A DNA stretch of 64,000 nucleotides, taken from positions 87,520-151,519 of the forward strand of contig NZ_WWCN01000017.1 in the NCBI RefSeq assembly GCF_009857445.1, written 5' to 3'. Within the stretch, counting starts at the first letter, position 1, and each line of letters starts with the position of its first letter. The position numbers were made by a program, and so were the translations under genes. Below are positions 22,394 through 31,513 of the stretch, one piece after another. Below the pieces are notes generated by a model. The model saw only the letters and a list, made by a program, of their open reading frames with translations, made no database searches and was not told the DNA's origin. Source of the DNA: Duganella flavida. GTDB lineage: Bacteria > Pseudomonadota > Gammaproteobacteria > Burkholderiales > Burkholderiaceae_D.

Positions 22394-24177
22394 AGTCTGT
22401 TTTTAAATGGCTGTGCGCTGCGATGCTGGCAGCCTGGCTGCCCTTTGTACTGGCGGATGATTTCCTGCCGCCGGAGCAGGCCTTTGTGCTAAAGGCGGAA
22501 CTGCGCGATGCGCGCACTGTCGCCCTGCACTGGAGTATGCCGGCCGGGTATCACTTGTATCGCGAGCGCTTGTCGTTCACCGGTCCCGGCGTGGCGCAGC
22601 CGCAATTGCCAGCCGGGCAGCGCAAGTTCGATGAGAACTTCGGGAAGGAGATGGAGACCTATTACGACAAGCTGGAATTGCTGGTGCCAGTCAGCGGCAG
22701 CGCGCCGTTCGATTTGACCATCGGCTATCAGGGCTGCGCGGATGCGGGCCTGTGCTATCCGCCGGTGGCGCTGACCTATAGCGTTAATCCGGCAGCGCCG
22801 GGCGTGCTGACGGCGAAGACCGGCAGCGATGCCCCCGCAGCGGCGGCAACGGCAACGGCAACAGCGACGGCGGCGGAACACGAGGACGACACTTCACTGG
22901 CGCAGCGCACGCTGCAAAGCGGTAGCGCGTGGCGTATCGGCAGCGCCTTCCTGGTGTTTGGCCTGCTGCTGTCGTTCACGCCGTGCGTGCTGCCGATGGT
23001 GCCCATCCTGTCATCGATCATCGTCGGCGAAGGCAGTGTGACGCGCAAGCGTGGCTTGCTGCTGGCCGGTGCCTACAGCATCGGCATGGCGCTGGTCTAC
23101 ACCTCGCTCGGCGTAGCGGCGGGGCTGGCCGGTGAAGGCCTGGCGGGCGCGCTGCAAAAACCTTGGGTGCTGCTGACCTTTGGCGCGCTGCTGTTCGCAC
23201 TGGCGCTGTCGATGTTCGACGTCTATCAGCTACAGCTGCCTAGCTCCCTGCAAAGCCGCCTGACCGAATCGAGTGGACGCCAGAGCGGCGGCAAGCTGCT
23301 TGGCGTGTTCGTCATGGGTGCGCTGTCGGCGTTGATCGTCGGCCCGTGCGTGGCTGGTCCGCTGGCCGGCGCCCTGCTCTACATCAGCCAGACCGGCAAC
23401 GCCGCCACCGGCGGCTGGGCGCTGTTCTCGATGGCGACCGGCATGAGCGTGCCGCTGCTGCTCACCGGCCTGTCGGCAGGTAGCCTGCTGCCGCGCGCCG
23501 GCGGCTGGATGAACCATGTGAAAAAAGTCTTCGGCCTGCTGCTGATCGCTGTTGCGATCTGGATGATCAGCCCTGTGCTGCCGGTTACCGCCAGCATGGC
23601 GCTGTGGGGCGCATTCGCCATCCTGTGCGCGGTGTTCCTGCGTATTGGCGACAGCCTGCCGCAAGGCGCGGGCATCGGTGGCTACGCGAGCAAGGCGCTG
23701 GGCGTGGTAATGCTGCTGGGAGGTTTGTTTGAGTTGGTTGGTGCGGCCAGCTCGGGGACGGACGTGCTGCAACCGCTGGCGCACCTGCGTGCCCCGGTCG
23801 CTCAGGCCACAGCGCATGAAGGAACGCGCTTCACCCGCATCCGCACCGTGGCGGAACTGGACAAAGCGCTGGCCTCCGCCAGCAAGCCGGTCATGCTGGA
23901 CTTTTACGCCGACTGGTGCGTGGCCTGCAAGGAGATGGAACGCATGACCTTCTGCGAAGGCCGCGTCGCCAGCACCATGCAGGGCATGCAGCTGCTGCAA
24001 GTCGACGTCACCGCCAACAGCGCCGACGACCGCGCGCTGATGAAGCGCTTCCAGCTCTTCGGCCCACCGGGCATCATCCTGTTCGACGCCAGCGGCAAGG
24101 AAGTGCCGCAGGCGCGCGTGATCGGCTTCATGCCGCCGGATGCTTTCGTGCGCCAGCTACAGCGCACTGCCAGCTGA
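22390..24177 (+). CDS. dsbD: Thiol:disulfide interchange protein DsbD
   Basis: 595 residues. Signal peptide; N-terminal immunoglobulin-like DsbD-alpha domain with the CADAGLCYPP site; an Ala/Thr-rich linker; eight-TM beta domain with the two redox cysteines in SFTPCVLPM and IVGPCVAGP; C-terminal thioredoxin-like gamma domain with WCVACK. All six redox cysteines are present. It passes cytoplasmic thioredoxin electrons to the periplasm. As the last gene of this operon it is well placed to reduce the TlpA-like domain and the heme-site cysteines of the fusion protein. Start ATG 22390 overlaps the apbE stop. Confidence 0.95.
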   Translation: MKSVFKWLCAAMLAAWLPFVLADDFLPPEQAFVLKAELRDARTVALHWSMPAGYHLYRERLSFTGPGVAQPQLPAGQRKFDENFGKEMETYYDKLELLVPVSGSAPFDLTIGYQGCADAGLCYPPVALTYSVNPAAPGVLTAKTGSDAPAAAATATATATAAEHEDDTSLAQRTLQSGSAWRIGSAFLVFGLLLSFTPCVLPMVPILSSIIVGEGSVTRKRGLLLAGAYSIGMALVYTSLGVAAGLAGEGLAGALQKPWVLLTFGALLFALALSMFDVYQLQLPSSLQSRLTESSGRQSGGKLLGVFVMGALSALIVGPCVAGPLAGALLYISQTGNAATGGWALFSMATGMSVPLLLTGLSAGSLLPRAGGWMNHVKKVFGLLLIAVAIWMISPVLPVTASMALWGAFAILCAVFLRIGDSLPQGAGIGGYASKALGVVMLLGGLFELVGAASSGTDVLQPLAHLRAPVAQATAHEGTRFTRIRTVAELDKALASASKPVMLDFYADWCVACKEMERMTFCEGRVASTMQGMQLLQVDVTANSADDRALMKRFQLFGPPGIILFDASGKEVPQARVIGFMPPDAFVRQLQRTAS

Positions 24178-24178
24178 T

Positions 24179-25711
24179 TTAGTACTTGGCCGGCGCGTTA
24201 GGCGCCGGTGTCGCCGACTTGATGAAGTTGCGCAGGTCGTCGTTGGCGGTGGCCAGATCTTCCGAACGCAGATACATCATATGGCCGCTGCGGTAGCCCT
24301 CGAACGACAGGCGGTCTTTCAGCTTGCCACTCGGGTCCAGCTGCCACATGGTGTACTTGGCGTCGAAGTAGGTGCAGGCGCCGTCGTAGTAGCCGGACTG
24401 GATCAACACTTTCAGGTACGGGTTGGCCGCCATGGCGAGACGCAGGTTCTCGCCGGTCTTCTCGTTCTTGAAGTCCCACGGATGGACGTCGCCGAACAGG
24501 TTGTATTTGACGTCGGTCTTGTAGCCGAGATCATTGCGCAGGTACTGGTTGATGGCCGGCGTGAACGAGTGCAGCCACGAAGTCAGTTCGGCGTTGTAAT
24601 CCACCTTGTCGCCGGAATCGGTCTTGTCGATGCCGAGGTAGCGCGAGTCCAGGCGGCCCACGGTCTTGCCCTGCTTGCGCAGCAGCTCTTTCCAGAACTG
24701 TTCCGGTTGCACCGCCAGGTTGTTCTGCACCACGTACTCCACCGACAAGCCGGAATAGCGCGCGATCTTGGCTGCAATCTGCGCTTTCTTCGCGGCGTCG
24801 ATAAAGCCGCCCTTGGCCAGCGCCGGCAGCAGTTCGTCGGTGGTGAAGGCTTCCACTTCCGGCAGCACGTCTTTCAGGTCTTTGGCTTGCAGGTCGGCCG
24901 GCAGCACTTTCTGGTACCACGCGGTGGCCGCGTAATACGGCAGCTTCAAAGCATCATCCACCACGCCATCACGCTTCAGGCCCAGCTCCGTCGGCGATAC
25001 CAGCACCACGCCGTTCACGTACATCCACTGCGCGTTTTGCAGTTCCAGCGCCAGGCCGGCCACGCGCGAGGTGCCATAGCTTTCGCCGACCAGATACTTC
25101 GGCGAAGTCCAGCGGCCTTCGCGCGAAACGAAGGTGCTCACCCACTCAGCCAGGTACTGGATGTCCGCATTCACACCGAAGAAGCGCGCGCGGTCACTCT
25201 TACCGTCCAGGATGCGCGAGAAGCCAGTGTTCACCGGATCGATATAAACAATATCGGCAACGTCGAGGATCGAATGCGGATTGTCCTTCACGCCGTAAGG
25301 CTGAATCGGATAACCTTCCGCATCCAGGTTCAATACTTTCGGGCCGGTGTAAGCGATGTGCATCCACACCGATGCTGAACCGGGGCCGCCGTTAAACGAG
25401 ATCACCAGCGGACGCTTGCTCTTGTCGCTCACATCGCTGCGCTGGTAGTAGGTGTAGAACAGCGACGCCGACACCTTGCCATCCTTGTCCCACACCGGCT
25501 GCGTTCCCGCCGTGACTTTGTATGGAACCACCTTGCCCTTGATGGTGACCTGGCCGGTCTTGGTCACTTGTGAATCTGCTTTCAGCAAACGCTCGCTGGC
25601 CTGCAGTTCTGCGGCGCGTTCTTTGCTCAGTGCAGGCGCCTTGTCGGCGTCTTGTGCGAAGGCGGCGCTGGTGGCGACGGCCAACATCAATACGGCAAGC
25701 TTGAATTTCAT
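24179..25711 (-). CDS. S10-family serine carboxypeptidase-like protein
   Basis: 510 residues from ATG 25711 with a signal peptide (MKFKLAVLMLAVATSAAFAQ). S10 hallmarks: SFNGGPGSASVWMH (oxyanion), VYIDPVNTGFSR, LVGESYGTSR (nucleophile Ser), the acidic residue in GYYDGACTYF and the terminal His in RSGHMMYL. Bacterial homologs are large secreted peptidases of unclear substrate. Convergent with dsbD, one base between the stop codons, so not part of that operon. Confidence 0.9.
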   Translation of the reverse strand: MKFKLAVLMLAVATSAAFAQDADKAPALSKERAAELQASERLLKADSQVTKTGQVTIKGKVVPYKVTAGTQPVWDKDGKVSASLFYTYYQRSDVSDKSKRPLVISFNGGPGSASVWMHIAYTGPKVLNLDAEGYPIQPYGVKDNPHSILDVADIVYIDPVNTGFSRILDGKSDRARFFGVNADIQYLAEWVSTFVSREGRWTSPKYLVGESYGTSRVAGLALELQNAQWMYVNGVVLVSPTELGLKRDGVVDDALKLPYYAATAWYQKVLPADLQAKDLKDVLPEVEAFTTDELLPALAKGGFIDAAKKAQIAAKIARYSGLSVEYVVQNNLAVQPEQFWKELLRKQGKTVGRLDSRYLGIDKTDSGDKVDYNAELTSWLHSFTPAINQYLRNDLGYKTDVKYNLFGDVHPWDFKNEKTGENLRLAMAANPYLKVLIQSGYYDGACTYFDAKYTMWQLDPSGKLKDRLSFEGYRSGHMMYLRSEDLATANDDLRNFIKSATPAPNAPAKY

Positions 25712-25876
25712 GGCATCCCTCAAGATTGAAAGCAACTATAGTAGTGAGGAAGTTGTATGACGTCCAGTCAAGATAGCGCAAAAAACATGCTGTAGATCAA
25801 TGTCAACATAATTTCCATCCGGCAAAATATGCGATAATGCCTTCCGCAATGCTAGGCGCCCAACAATCTTGCCGCT

Positions 25877-26338
25877 ATGACCACGCAACACAACCACACA
25901 CCCTACCTCGACCAGCTGAACGACGATCCGCACACCTTCTGGGAGTCGCGCATCAAGGCCAGCCGCTGGATGATCGCCAAGACGTTTGCGCTGGGCGCGC
26001 TAGCGGCCGCCCTCGGCGTGTTTGGGCAGGGCTGGCTGGAAGATGGCGCGCCGCTGCTGCCCATCATCAGCCAGAACTACGGCCTGTGGCAAACCGCCTA
26101 TGTGCTGGCGCTGCTGCTGATTTTCCTGCTGTGGGCTGCCGCCATGCGGCAAAAAATCGGCCTGCTCCACAACAGCAAGCAAGGCCTGGCCACGCAATAC
26201 CGCATCGATGAGCAGAATGCCCGCCGCGAAGAACGCACACGCGCCACCCGCGAACGCCGCGAGCAGCTGCGCGAGGAACGCGCCGAGCACACCATCTATC
26301 ACAAGGCCGGCGGCCGCGTTAACAAGTTCGATTACTGA
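25877..26338 (+). CDS. Uncharacterised two-TM protein with charged C-terminal tail
   Basis: 153 residues. After a polar N-terminus (HNHTPYLDQLNDDPHTFWESR) come two TM helices (about 33-53 and 72-90). The tail, residues 95-153, is extremely rich in Arg/Glu (EERTRATRERREQLREERAEH), predicted as a cytoplasmic helix. No family recognised. Convergent with the ABC permease gene (12 bp). Confidence 0.7.
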   Translation: MTTQHNHTPYLDQLNDDPHTFWESRIKASRWMIAKTFALGALAAALGVFGQGWLEDGAPLLPIISQNYGLWQTAYVLALLLIFLLWAAAMRQKIGLLHNSKQGLATQYRIDEQNARREERTRATRERREQLREERAEHTIYHKAGGRVNKFDY

Positions 26339-26350
26339 TTCATTCGTCGC

Positions 26351-27574
26351 TCATTCGTAGCGCAGGCAATCCACCGGCAGCAGACGTGAAGCGCGCCGCG
26401 CCGGATAGAAGCCGAAGAACACGCCCACCAGGCTTGAGAATCCGCATGCCACGATCACCGCGCGCAGCGTGATGATGACATCGAATTTTCCGGTCGCCGT
26501 AATGCCCGCCGCCGCGCCGCTGGCAAGCATGATGCCGAAGATCCCGCCGACTAAACAGATCACCACCGCCTCCGTCAAAAACTGCAGCAGCACGTCGCGC
26601 GGCTTGGCGCCGATCGCCATGCGGATGCCGATTTCGCGCGTGCGCTCGGTCACCGACACCAGCATGATGTTCATGATGCCGATACCGCCCACCACCAGCG
26701 AAATCGCGCCGATCAAACCAAGCAGCAGCGCAATGCCGGCGCTGATCTTCTGCGCCGTCTCCGCGAACGACGCCAGGTTATCGATGCGGAAGTCGTCCGG
26801 CTGGTCAACCTTGATGTGGTGGCGGTCGCGCAGCGTTTCGTTGATGTCCTGGATCGCATCCTGCAGGTTGCCGCCGGATTTACCCTGCGCCACCACGTAG
26901 TGTACATTGCCGGGGAAGGCCATCTTCACCAGGCCCGCGGCAGCCGCCGTAATCGGCACGATGACGTACTCGCTCAGGTCACCGCCATCCACCTGCTTGC
27001 CTTCGCCATACAGCACGCCCACCACCTGGAACGACATATTCTCGATGCGGATGAACTGGCCCAGCGGGTCCTGCTTGTAAAAGAACTGGTCGGCGATCTT
27101 GCGGCCGATGACCACCATGCGCGCCGAGGCCCGCACGTCGGCGTCGCTGAAGGCGCTACCTTTGTCGATTTTCCAGCCGCGAATCTTGAACATGGACGGC
27201 GTCACGCCGTGGATGGTCTTGGTTGCGTTCTCGTTGCCTACCGCGAGGTTGAATCCACCTTGCAGCACTGGCGCGGCGCCGGCCAGCGACGGCAATTGGT
27301 CCAGCGCCATCGCATCGCGGATGGTCATGGTCGGCTGCGCGCCGTTGCGCATGCGCTGCTGCTGCGCGCGGTCACCGCCCGGTGAAATGAACAGCATATT
27401 GGTACCCAGCTGTTCCAGCTCCTTGGCGATGAAGCGCTTCATGCTGTCGCCCACCGCCAACAGCAGCACCACCGACGTGATGCCGATAATGATGCCCAGC
27501 ATGGTCAGCAGCGTGCGCAAGCGGTTCGCCATCATCGAGCGAAACGCCTCCACTACGATCTGTAAAAAGTTCAT
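26351..27574 (-). CDS. MacB-type ABC exporter permease
   Basis: 407 residues: TM1 (LLTMLGIIIGITSVVLLLAV), a periplasmic MacB_PCD domain of about 230 residues, then three C-terminal TM helices with the FtsX-type VVGGIGIMNIMLVSVTERTREIGIRMAIGAK coupling segment. It has no ATPase part, so this is a split MacB. The last gene of a three-gene operon with its adaptor and ATPase. Such systems export macrolides, peptides or lipid-like molecules by a pumping cycle across the envelope; cargo unknown. Confidence 0.9.
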   Translation of the reverse strand: MNFLQIVVEAFRSMMANRLRTLLTMLGIIIGITSVVLLLAVGDSMKRFIAKELEQLGTNMLFISPGGDRAQQQRMRNGAQPTMTIRDAMALDQLPSLAGAAPVLQGGFNLAVGNENATKTIHGVTPSMFKIRGWKIDKGSAFSDADVRASARMVVIGRKIADQFFYKQDPLGQFIRIENMSFQVVGVLYGEGKQVDGGDLSEYVIVPITAAAAGLVKMAFPGNVHYVVAQGKSGGNLQDAIQDINETLRDRHHIKVDQPDDFRIDNLASFAETAQKISAGIALLLGLIGAISLVVGGIGIMNIMLVSVTERTREIGIRMAIGAKPRDVLLQFLTEAVVICLVGGIFGIMLASGAAAGITATGKFDVIITLRAVIVACGFSSLVGVFFGFYPARRASRLLPVDCLRYE

Positions 27575-27589
27575 ATATCGTTTATACCG

Positions 27590-28324
27590 TTAATGGTTCA
27601 TAGCCAGCTGCTTCAGGCCTTCTGCGGAAGGGCCGTCGTACAGCACGCGGCCGTCCTTGAGGCGCATCAGGCGCTTGCTGTAGGCGGCAATATCCGGTTC
27701 GTGCGTCACCAGCAGGATGGTGATGCCGCGCTCCTCGTTCAGCTGCTGGAACGAGCGCATGATCTCTTCGCTGGTTTGCGTATCGAGGTTGCCGGTCGGT
27801 TCATCGGCCAGGATCAGCGGTGGATCGCCCACCAGCGCGCGCGCAATCGCCACGCGCTGCTGCTGGCCGCCGGATAGCTGGTTCGGCGTGCGCTTGGCCA
27901 TCTCCTTCAAGCCCACGCGCTCCAGTTCCAGCAAAGCCTTGGCGTGCGCCTTGGCGCGCGACACGCCGGCGTAGATCAGCGGCAGCGCCACGTTCTCCGC
28001 CACGCTCATGCGCTTGATCAGGTTAAAACTCTGGAATACGAAGCCGATGGTGCGGTTGCGGATGCTGGCCAGCTCATTGCGCGACAGCGTCAACGTATCG
28101 ACGCCGTTGAGGAAGTAGCTGCCGCCGGTGGCTTGATCGAGGCAACCGAAGATATTCATCAGCGTCGATTTGCCGGAGCCTGATTGGCCCATCACAGCCA
28201 GGAAGTCGCCGCGCGGCACGGCCAAGTCGATGCCGAACAAGACCTGCGTTTCCACGCTCCCGGAGAAGTAGCTCTTGGTGACGTGGCGGATATCGATCAG
28301 GAGCTCATTTGCACGCTGATTCAC
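27590..28324 (-). CDS. MacB-type ABC exporter ATPase
   Basis: 244 residues. Walker A GQSGSGKST, Q-loop VFQSFNL, signature LSGGQQQR, Walker B LILADEPTGNLD and H-loop His (LLVTHEPD) are all intact, and the sequence groups with the LolD/MacB class. Its ATG overlaps the adaptor stop by four bases and it is followed after 15 bp by the permease gene. Cytoplasmic engine of the exporter. Confidence 0.93.
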   Translation of the reverse strand: MNQRANELLIDIRHVTKSYFSGSVETQVLFGIDLAVPRGDFLAVMGQSGSGKSTLMNIFGCLDQATGGSYFLNGVDTLTLSRNELASIRNRTIGFVFQSFNLIKRMSVAENVALPLIYAGVSRAKAHAKALLELERVGLKEMAKRTPNQLSGGQQQRVAIARALVGDPPLILADEPTGNLDTQTSEEIMRSFQQLNEERGITILLVTHEPDIAAYSKRLMRLKDGRVLYDGPSAEGLKQLAMNH

Positions 28325-29577
28325 AGGCCGCCCTCTTTCTCATTGACGATGGAGCGCGTAATGACCTGGTCACCTTTCTTCAAATCGCCGCCCACCAACT
28401 CGGTGTAGCGGAAGTTGGACAGGCCGATTTTCACTTCCAGTGCCTTGGGCTGATTGTGCGCATCCAGCGTGTAGATACGGAACAGACGCGCGAGGTCGGA
28501 CTTGCTGCGGAAGCCTGCATCGTCGTCCTGGCCAGTGGCGGCAGCGACGCTTGCGCTGGCTGAAGCGGAGGCCGAAGAAGATGCAGATGCAGATCCAGCA
28601 GCCAACTTCTTCTGCTTCTCAATCTCCTCATCGCTCAAGCGGAAGCGCAGCGCGGCGGTCGGAATGCGCAGCACTTGCTGGCGATTCCCCACCAGCAGCC
28701 GCACCTGCGCCGTCATGCCCGGCTTGAGCAGCTCGTCCTTGTTGTCGACATCCAGCACCACGTTATAAGTCACCACGTTCTGCGTCACGTTGGCGGCAAG
28801 GCGGAACTGGCGCATGCGCGCGCTGAATTCCTTGTCCGGATAGGCATCCACCACAAAGCGCGCCTCCTGCCCTTCCTTGAGCGAGCCCACGTCGGCCTCG
28901 GAGACGCTGGTATCGATCTGCATCTTGGTCAGGTCGCGCGCGATCTGGAACAGCTGCGGCGTGGTGAAGGACGCCGCCACCGTCTGTCCCAGATCCACCG
29001 TACGCTTGATGATCACACCATCAATCGGCGCGCGGATCACCGAGTTGTTGAGATCCGCCTGCGCGCGCGCCAACTGCGCGTCCGCCAGCTGGATATTGGC
29101 CAGCGCCACATCCACCTCGCGCTTGGACTGGTCCAGCGCCAGCGGCGAGATAAAACTCTGCGTCACCAGCGTTTGATTGCGCGAGTGCGTGGCCTGCGCC
29201 AGCCGCAGCGACGCGCGCGCCGACGCCAGCTGCGCCTCGGCCTGGCGAATCTGCGCGTTGAAGATGGTCGGGTCCAATGTCAGCAGCACCTGGCCCTTGG
29301 TTACATGGTCGTTGAAGTCCGCTTTCAACTGGTTCACCGTGCCCGACACCTGTGAGCCGATATTGATCAAGGCAACCGGATTAATGGTGCCTGTCGCCGT
29401 CACCGACTGCGTGATATTGCCGGTATCGACAGCCGCAGTGCGGAATCGTGGCGCCTCCACCACGGGGCTCTTACTTTTGGAATAGTACGCGCCCGCGCCG
29501 CCGACAATCACCAGCAGGCCGACGGCCAGCGCAAGCTTCTTTTTGGTCAGGAAAGCCATTGTTTTCAGTGTTCCCAT
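28321..29577 (-). CDS. MacA-like periplasmic adaptor protein
   Basis: 418 residues from ATG 29577 (alternatives: 29604, and ATG 29559 starting MAFLTKKK). N-terminal membrane anchor (LALAVGLLVIVGGAGAYY), biotinyl-lipoyl half-motifs, an alpha-hairpin with QIRQAEAQLASARASLRLA, and a beta-barrel region. An unusual Ser/Ala-only run (about residues 350-365, SASASSSASASASAS) interrupts the C-terminal membrane-proximal domain; it looks like a slippage-prone linker. First gene of the exporter operon. No outer-membrane TolC-like gene is nearby. Confidence 0.9.
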   Translation of the reverse strand: MGTLKTMAFLTKKKLALAVGLLVIVGGAGAYYSKSKSPVVEAPRFRTAAVDTGNITQSVTATGTINPVALINIGSQVSGTVNQLKADFNDHVTKGQVLLTLDPTIFNAQIRQAEAQLASARASLRLAQATHSRNQTLVTQSFISPLALDQSKREVDVALANIQLADAQLARAQADLNNSVIRAPIDGVIIKRTVDLGQTVAASFTTPQLFQIARDLTKMQIDTSVSEADVGSLKEGQEARFVVDAYPDKEFSARMRQFRLAANVTQNVVTYNVVLDVDNKDELLKPGMTAQVRLLVGNRQQVLRIPTAALRFRLSDEEIEKQKKLAAGSASASSSASASASASVAAATGQDDDAGFRSKSDLARLFRIYTLDAHNQPKALEVKIGLSNFRYTELVGGDLKKGDQVITRSIVNEKEGGL

Positions 29578-29785
29578 AGTGAGATCCGGCGACGTGCGGA
29601 TCAACCGGGCAAGTATCAGACAGTTTTATTTTTAATGCAACACGTCAGTTATCTCCCCCCTAGGAGGCAGGCATGCATTACTGCACCGTGGGATATGCAA
29701 AATTGCAATTCGGCTTTGCAGGAATGTCCGTTCTCAAGCGGCGTTTTCCTCCCTAAGATGATCTCACTCAAACACGGAGGACACC

Positions 29786-30484
29786 ATGTCAGAAAGCCTC
29801 ACCATCAAGGTCGCCGACGGCAGTTTTAACTGCTACGTAGCGCGTCCTGGCCATGCCGACAGCGCACCGATGATCGTGGTGCTGCAGGAGATCTTCGGCG
29901 TCAACGCCGGCATCCGCAGCATCGCCGATGACTACGCGGCCAAAGGCTACATCGCCGTCGCACCGGACCTGTTCTGGCGCGCCGATCCCGGCCTCGATAT
30001 GTCGGAGGCCGAACCGGGCGACTGGGCACGTGGCTTCGCCCTGTACAGCGCCTACAACTTCGACGGCGGCGTGGGCGACATCGCCGCCACCGTGGCAGCG
30101 GCTCGCACGCTGAAAGGCAGTACGGGCAAGGTCGGCGTCACCGGCTACTGCCTCGGTGGATTAATGACCTACCTGACCGCAGCGCGCGCCGACGCCGACG
30201 CCTTTGTGTCCTACTACGGCGGCAGCACCGAAAAATACGCGGCCGAAGCGGGCAGCATCAGCAAGCCGACGCTGTACCACCTGGCCGAAGAGGACGAGTA
30301 CATCGGCAAGGACGCGCAAGCCGTGATTACCGCCGCCTTCAAAGGCAATCCAAAGATTGAGCTACACAGCTACCCTGGTTGCAACCACGCCTTCGTACGG
30401 CCCGGCGGCAACCATTACGACCTCGCTGCGGCCACGCTGGCCAACGCACGCACTGACGCATTCTTTAAACAGCACCTTTCTTAA
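29786..30484 (+). CDS. Dienelactone hydrolase family protein
   Basis: 232 residues, cytoplasmic. The cysteine-nucleophile motif GYCLGGLMTY, the Glu of LQEIFGVN, the Asp in AEEDEYIG and His in GCNHAFVRPG give the complete dienelactone hydrolase-type site. Substrate is probably a carboxymethylene-type lactone or another small ester; no aromatic-degradation genes are close, so this is open. ATG 29786 follows a GGAGG ribosome site. Followed after 15 bp by a second hydrolase gene; likely one transcript. Confidence 0.92.
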   Translation: MSESLTIKVADGSFNCYVARPGHADSAPMIVVLQEIFGVNAGIRSIADDYAAKGYIAVAPDLFWRADPGLDMSEAEPGDWARGFALYSAYNFDGGVGDIAATVAAARTLKGSTGKVGVTGYCLGGLMTYLTAARADADAFVSYYGGSTEKYAAEAGSISKPTLYHLAEEDEYIGKDAQAVITAAFKGNPKIELHSYPGCNHAFVRPGGNHYDLAAATLANARTDAFFKQHLS

Positions 30485-30499
30485 ACCAAGGAGAACACC

Positions 30500-31459
30500 A
30501 TGACTGACCAAACCAACCAATCCCGCCGCAACGCCATCGTTGGCAGCGCCGTCGCCGCCGCAGCTACCGCACTGGCAGCCGTCAGCACTGAAGCCGTAGC
30601 AGCACCAGCTGGCAAAGTGAGCAAGACCGTCTCCACCATCACCACCCGCGACGGCGTTGAGATCTACTACAAAGACTGGGGCCCACGCACCGGCCAACCA
30701 GTGATCCTGAGCCACGGCTGGCCTTTGAGCTCGGACAGCTGGGAATCGGCTGCGTTCTTCCTGGCGAATAACGGCTTCCGCGTCATCACCCACGACCGCC
30801 GTGGCCACGGCCGTTCAAGCCAGCCTTGGGACGGCAACGATATGGACCACTACGCCGACGACCTGGCGCAGCTGATCGAAGCGCTGGACCTGAAAAACAT
30901 CATCCTGGCCGGCTTCTCCACCGGCGGCGGCGAAGTAGCACGCTACGTGGGCCGCCACGGCACCAAGCGCATCGCCAAACTGGCCCTGATTTCGGCAGTG
31001 CCACCACTGATGCTGAAGACCGATACCAACCCGGATGGCTTGCCGATCGAAGTGTTCGATGGCATCCGCGCCGGCTCGCTGAAAGACCGCGGCCAGCTGT
31101 ACCTCGACATCGCATCGGGCCCGTTCTTTAACTACAACCGTCCGGGCGCGAAACCATCGCAAGGCATCATCCAGGCCTGGTACGCACAAGGCATGCAGGG
31201 TGGCTTTAAAAACACCTACGACTCGATCAAGGCCTTCTCGGAAACCGACTTCCGCGATGACCTGAAAAAGTTCGACAAACCGACCCTGGTCATCCACGGT
31301 GAAGACGACCAGATCGTGCCGATCAAAGCCGCCGGCATCGCCTCGGCCAAAATCGTCAAAGGCGCCAAGCTGATTACCTACCCAGGTGCGCCGCACGGCC
31401 TGACAGACACCCACAAAGACAAGTTCCACGCCGACTTCCTGGCCTTCGCCAAGTCTTAA
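30500..31459 (+). CDS. Tat-exported alpha/beta hydrolase, non-heme haloperoxidase-like
   Basis: 319 residues. The N-terminus QSRRNAIVGSAVAAAATALA has a twin-arginine pair before a mild hydrophobic stretch, as in Tat signals. The body has HGWPLSSDSW (oxyanion), DRRGHGRSSQPWDG, AGFSTGGGE (Ser nucleophile), HGEDDQIVP (Asp) and APHGLTDTH (His). This is the cofactor-free chloroperoxidase/esterase group. ATG 30500 has AAGGAG upstream. Ends at a strong terminator. Confidence 0.9.
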   Translation: MTDQTNQSRRNAIVGSAVAAAATALAAVSTEAVAAPAGKVSKTVSTITTRDGVEIYYKDWGPRTGQPVILSHGWPLSSDSWESAAFFLANNGFRVITHDRRGHGRSSQPWDGNDMDHYADDLAQLIEALDLKNIILAGFSTGGGEVARYVGRHGTKRIAKLALISAVPPLMLKTDTNPDGLPIEVFDGIRAGSLKDRGQLYLDIASGPFFNYNRPGAKPSQGIIQAWYAQGMQGGFKNTYDSIKAFSETDFRDDLKKFDKPTLVIHGEDDQIVPIKAAGIASAKIVKGAKLITYPGAPHGLTDTHKDKFHADFLAFAKS

Positions 31460-31466
31460 AAACGAC

Positions 31467-31491
31467 AATACCGCCTCCGGGCGGTATTTTT
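31467..31491 (+). terminator. Intrinsic terminator after the two hydrolase genes
   Basis: Arms AATACCGCC and GGCGGTATT round loop TCCG with a T-run, eight bases after the stop codon. Ends the dlh-like operon before the sensor kinase gene. Confidence 0.9.
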
Positions 31492-31513
31492 CTGTGATAA
31501 GGTTTCCCTCACC

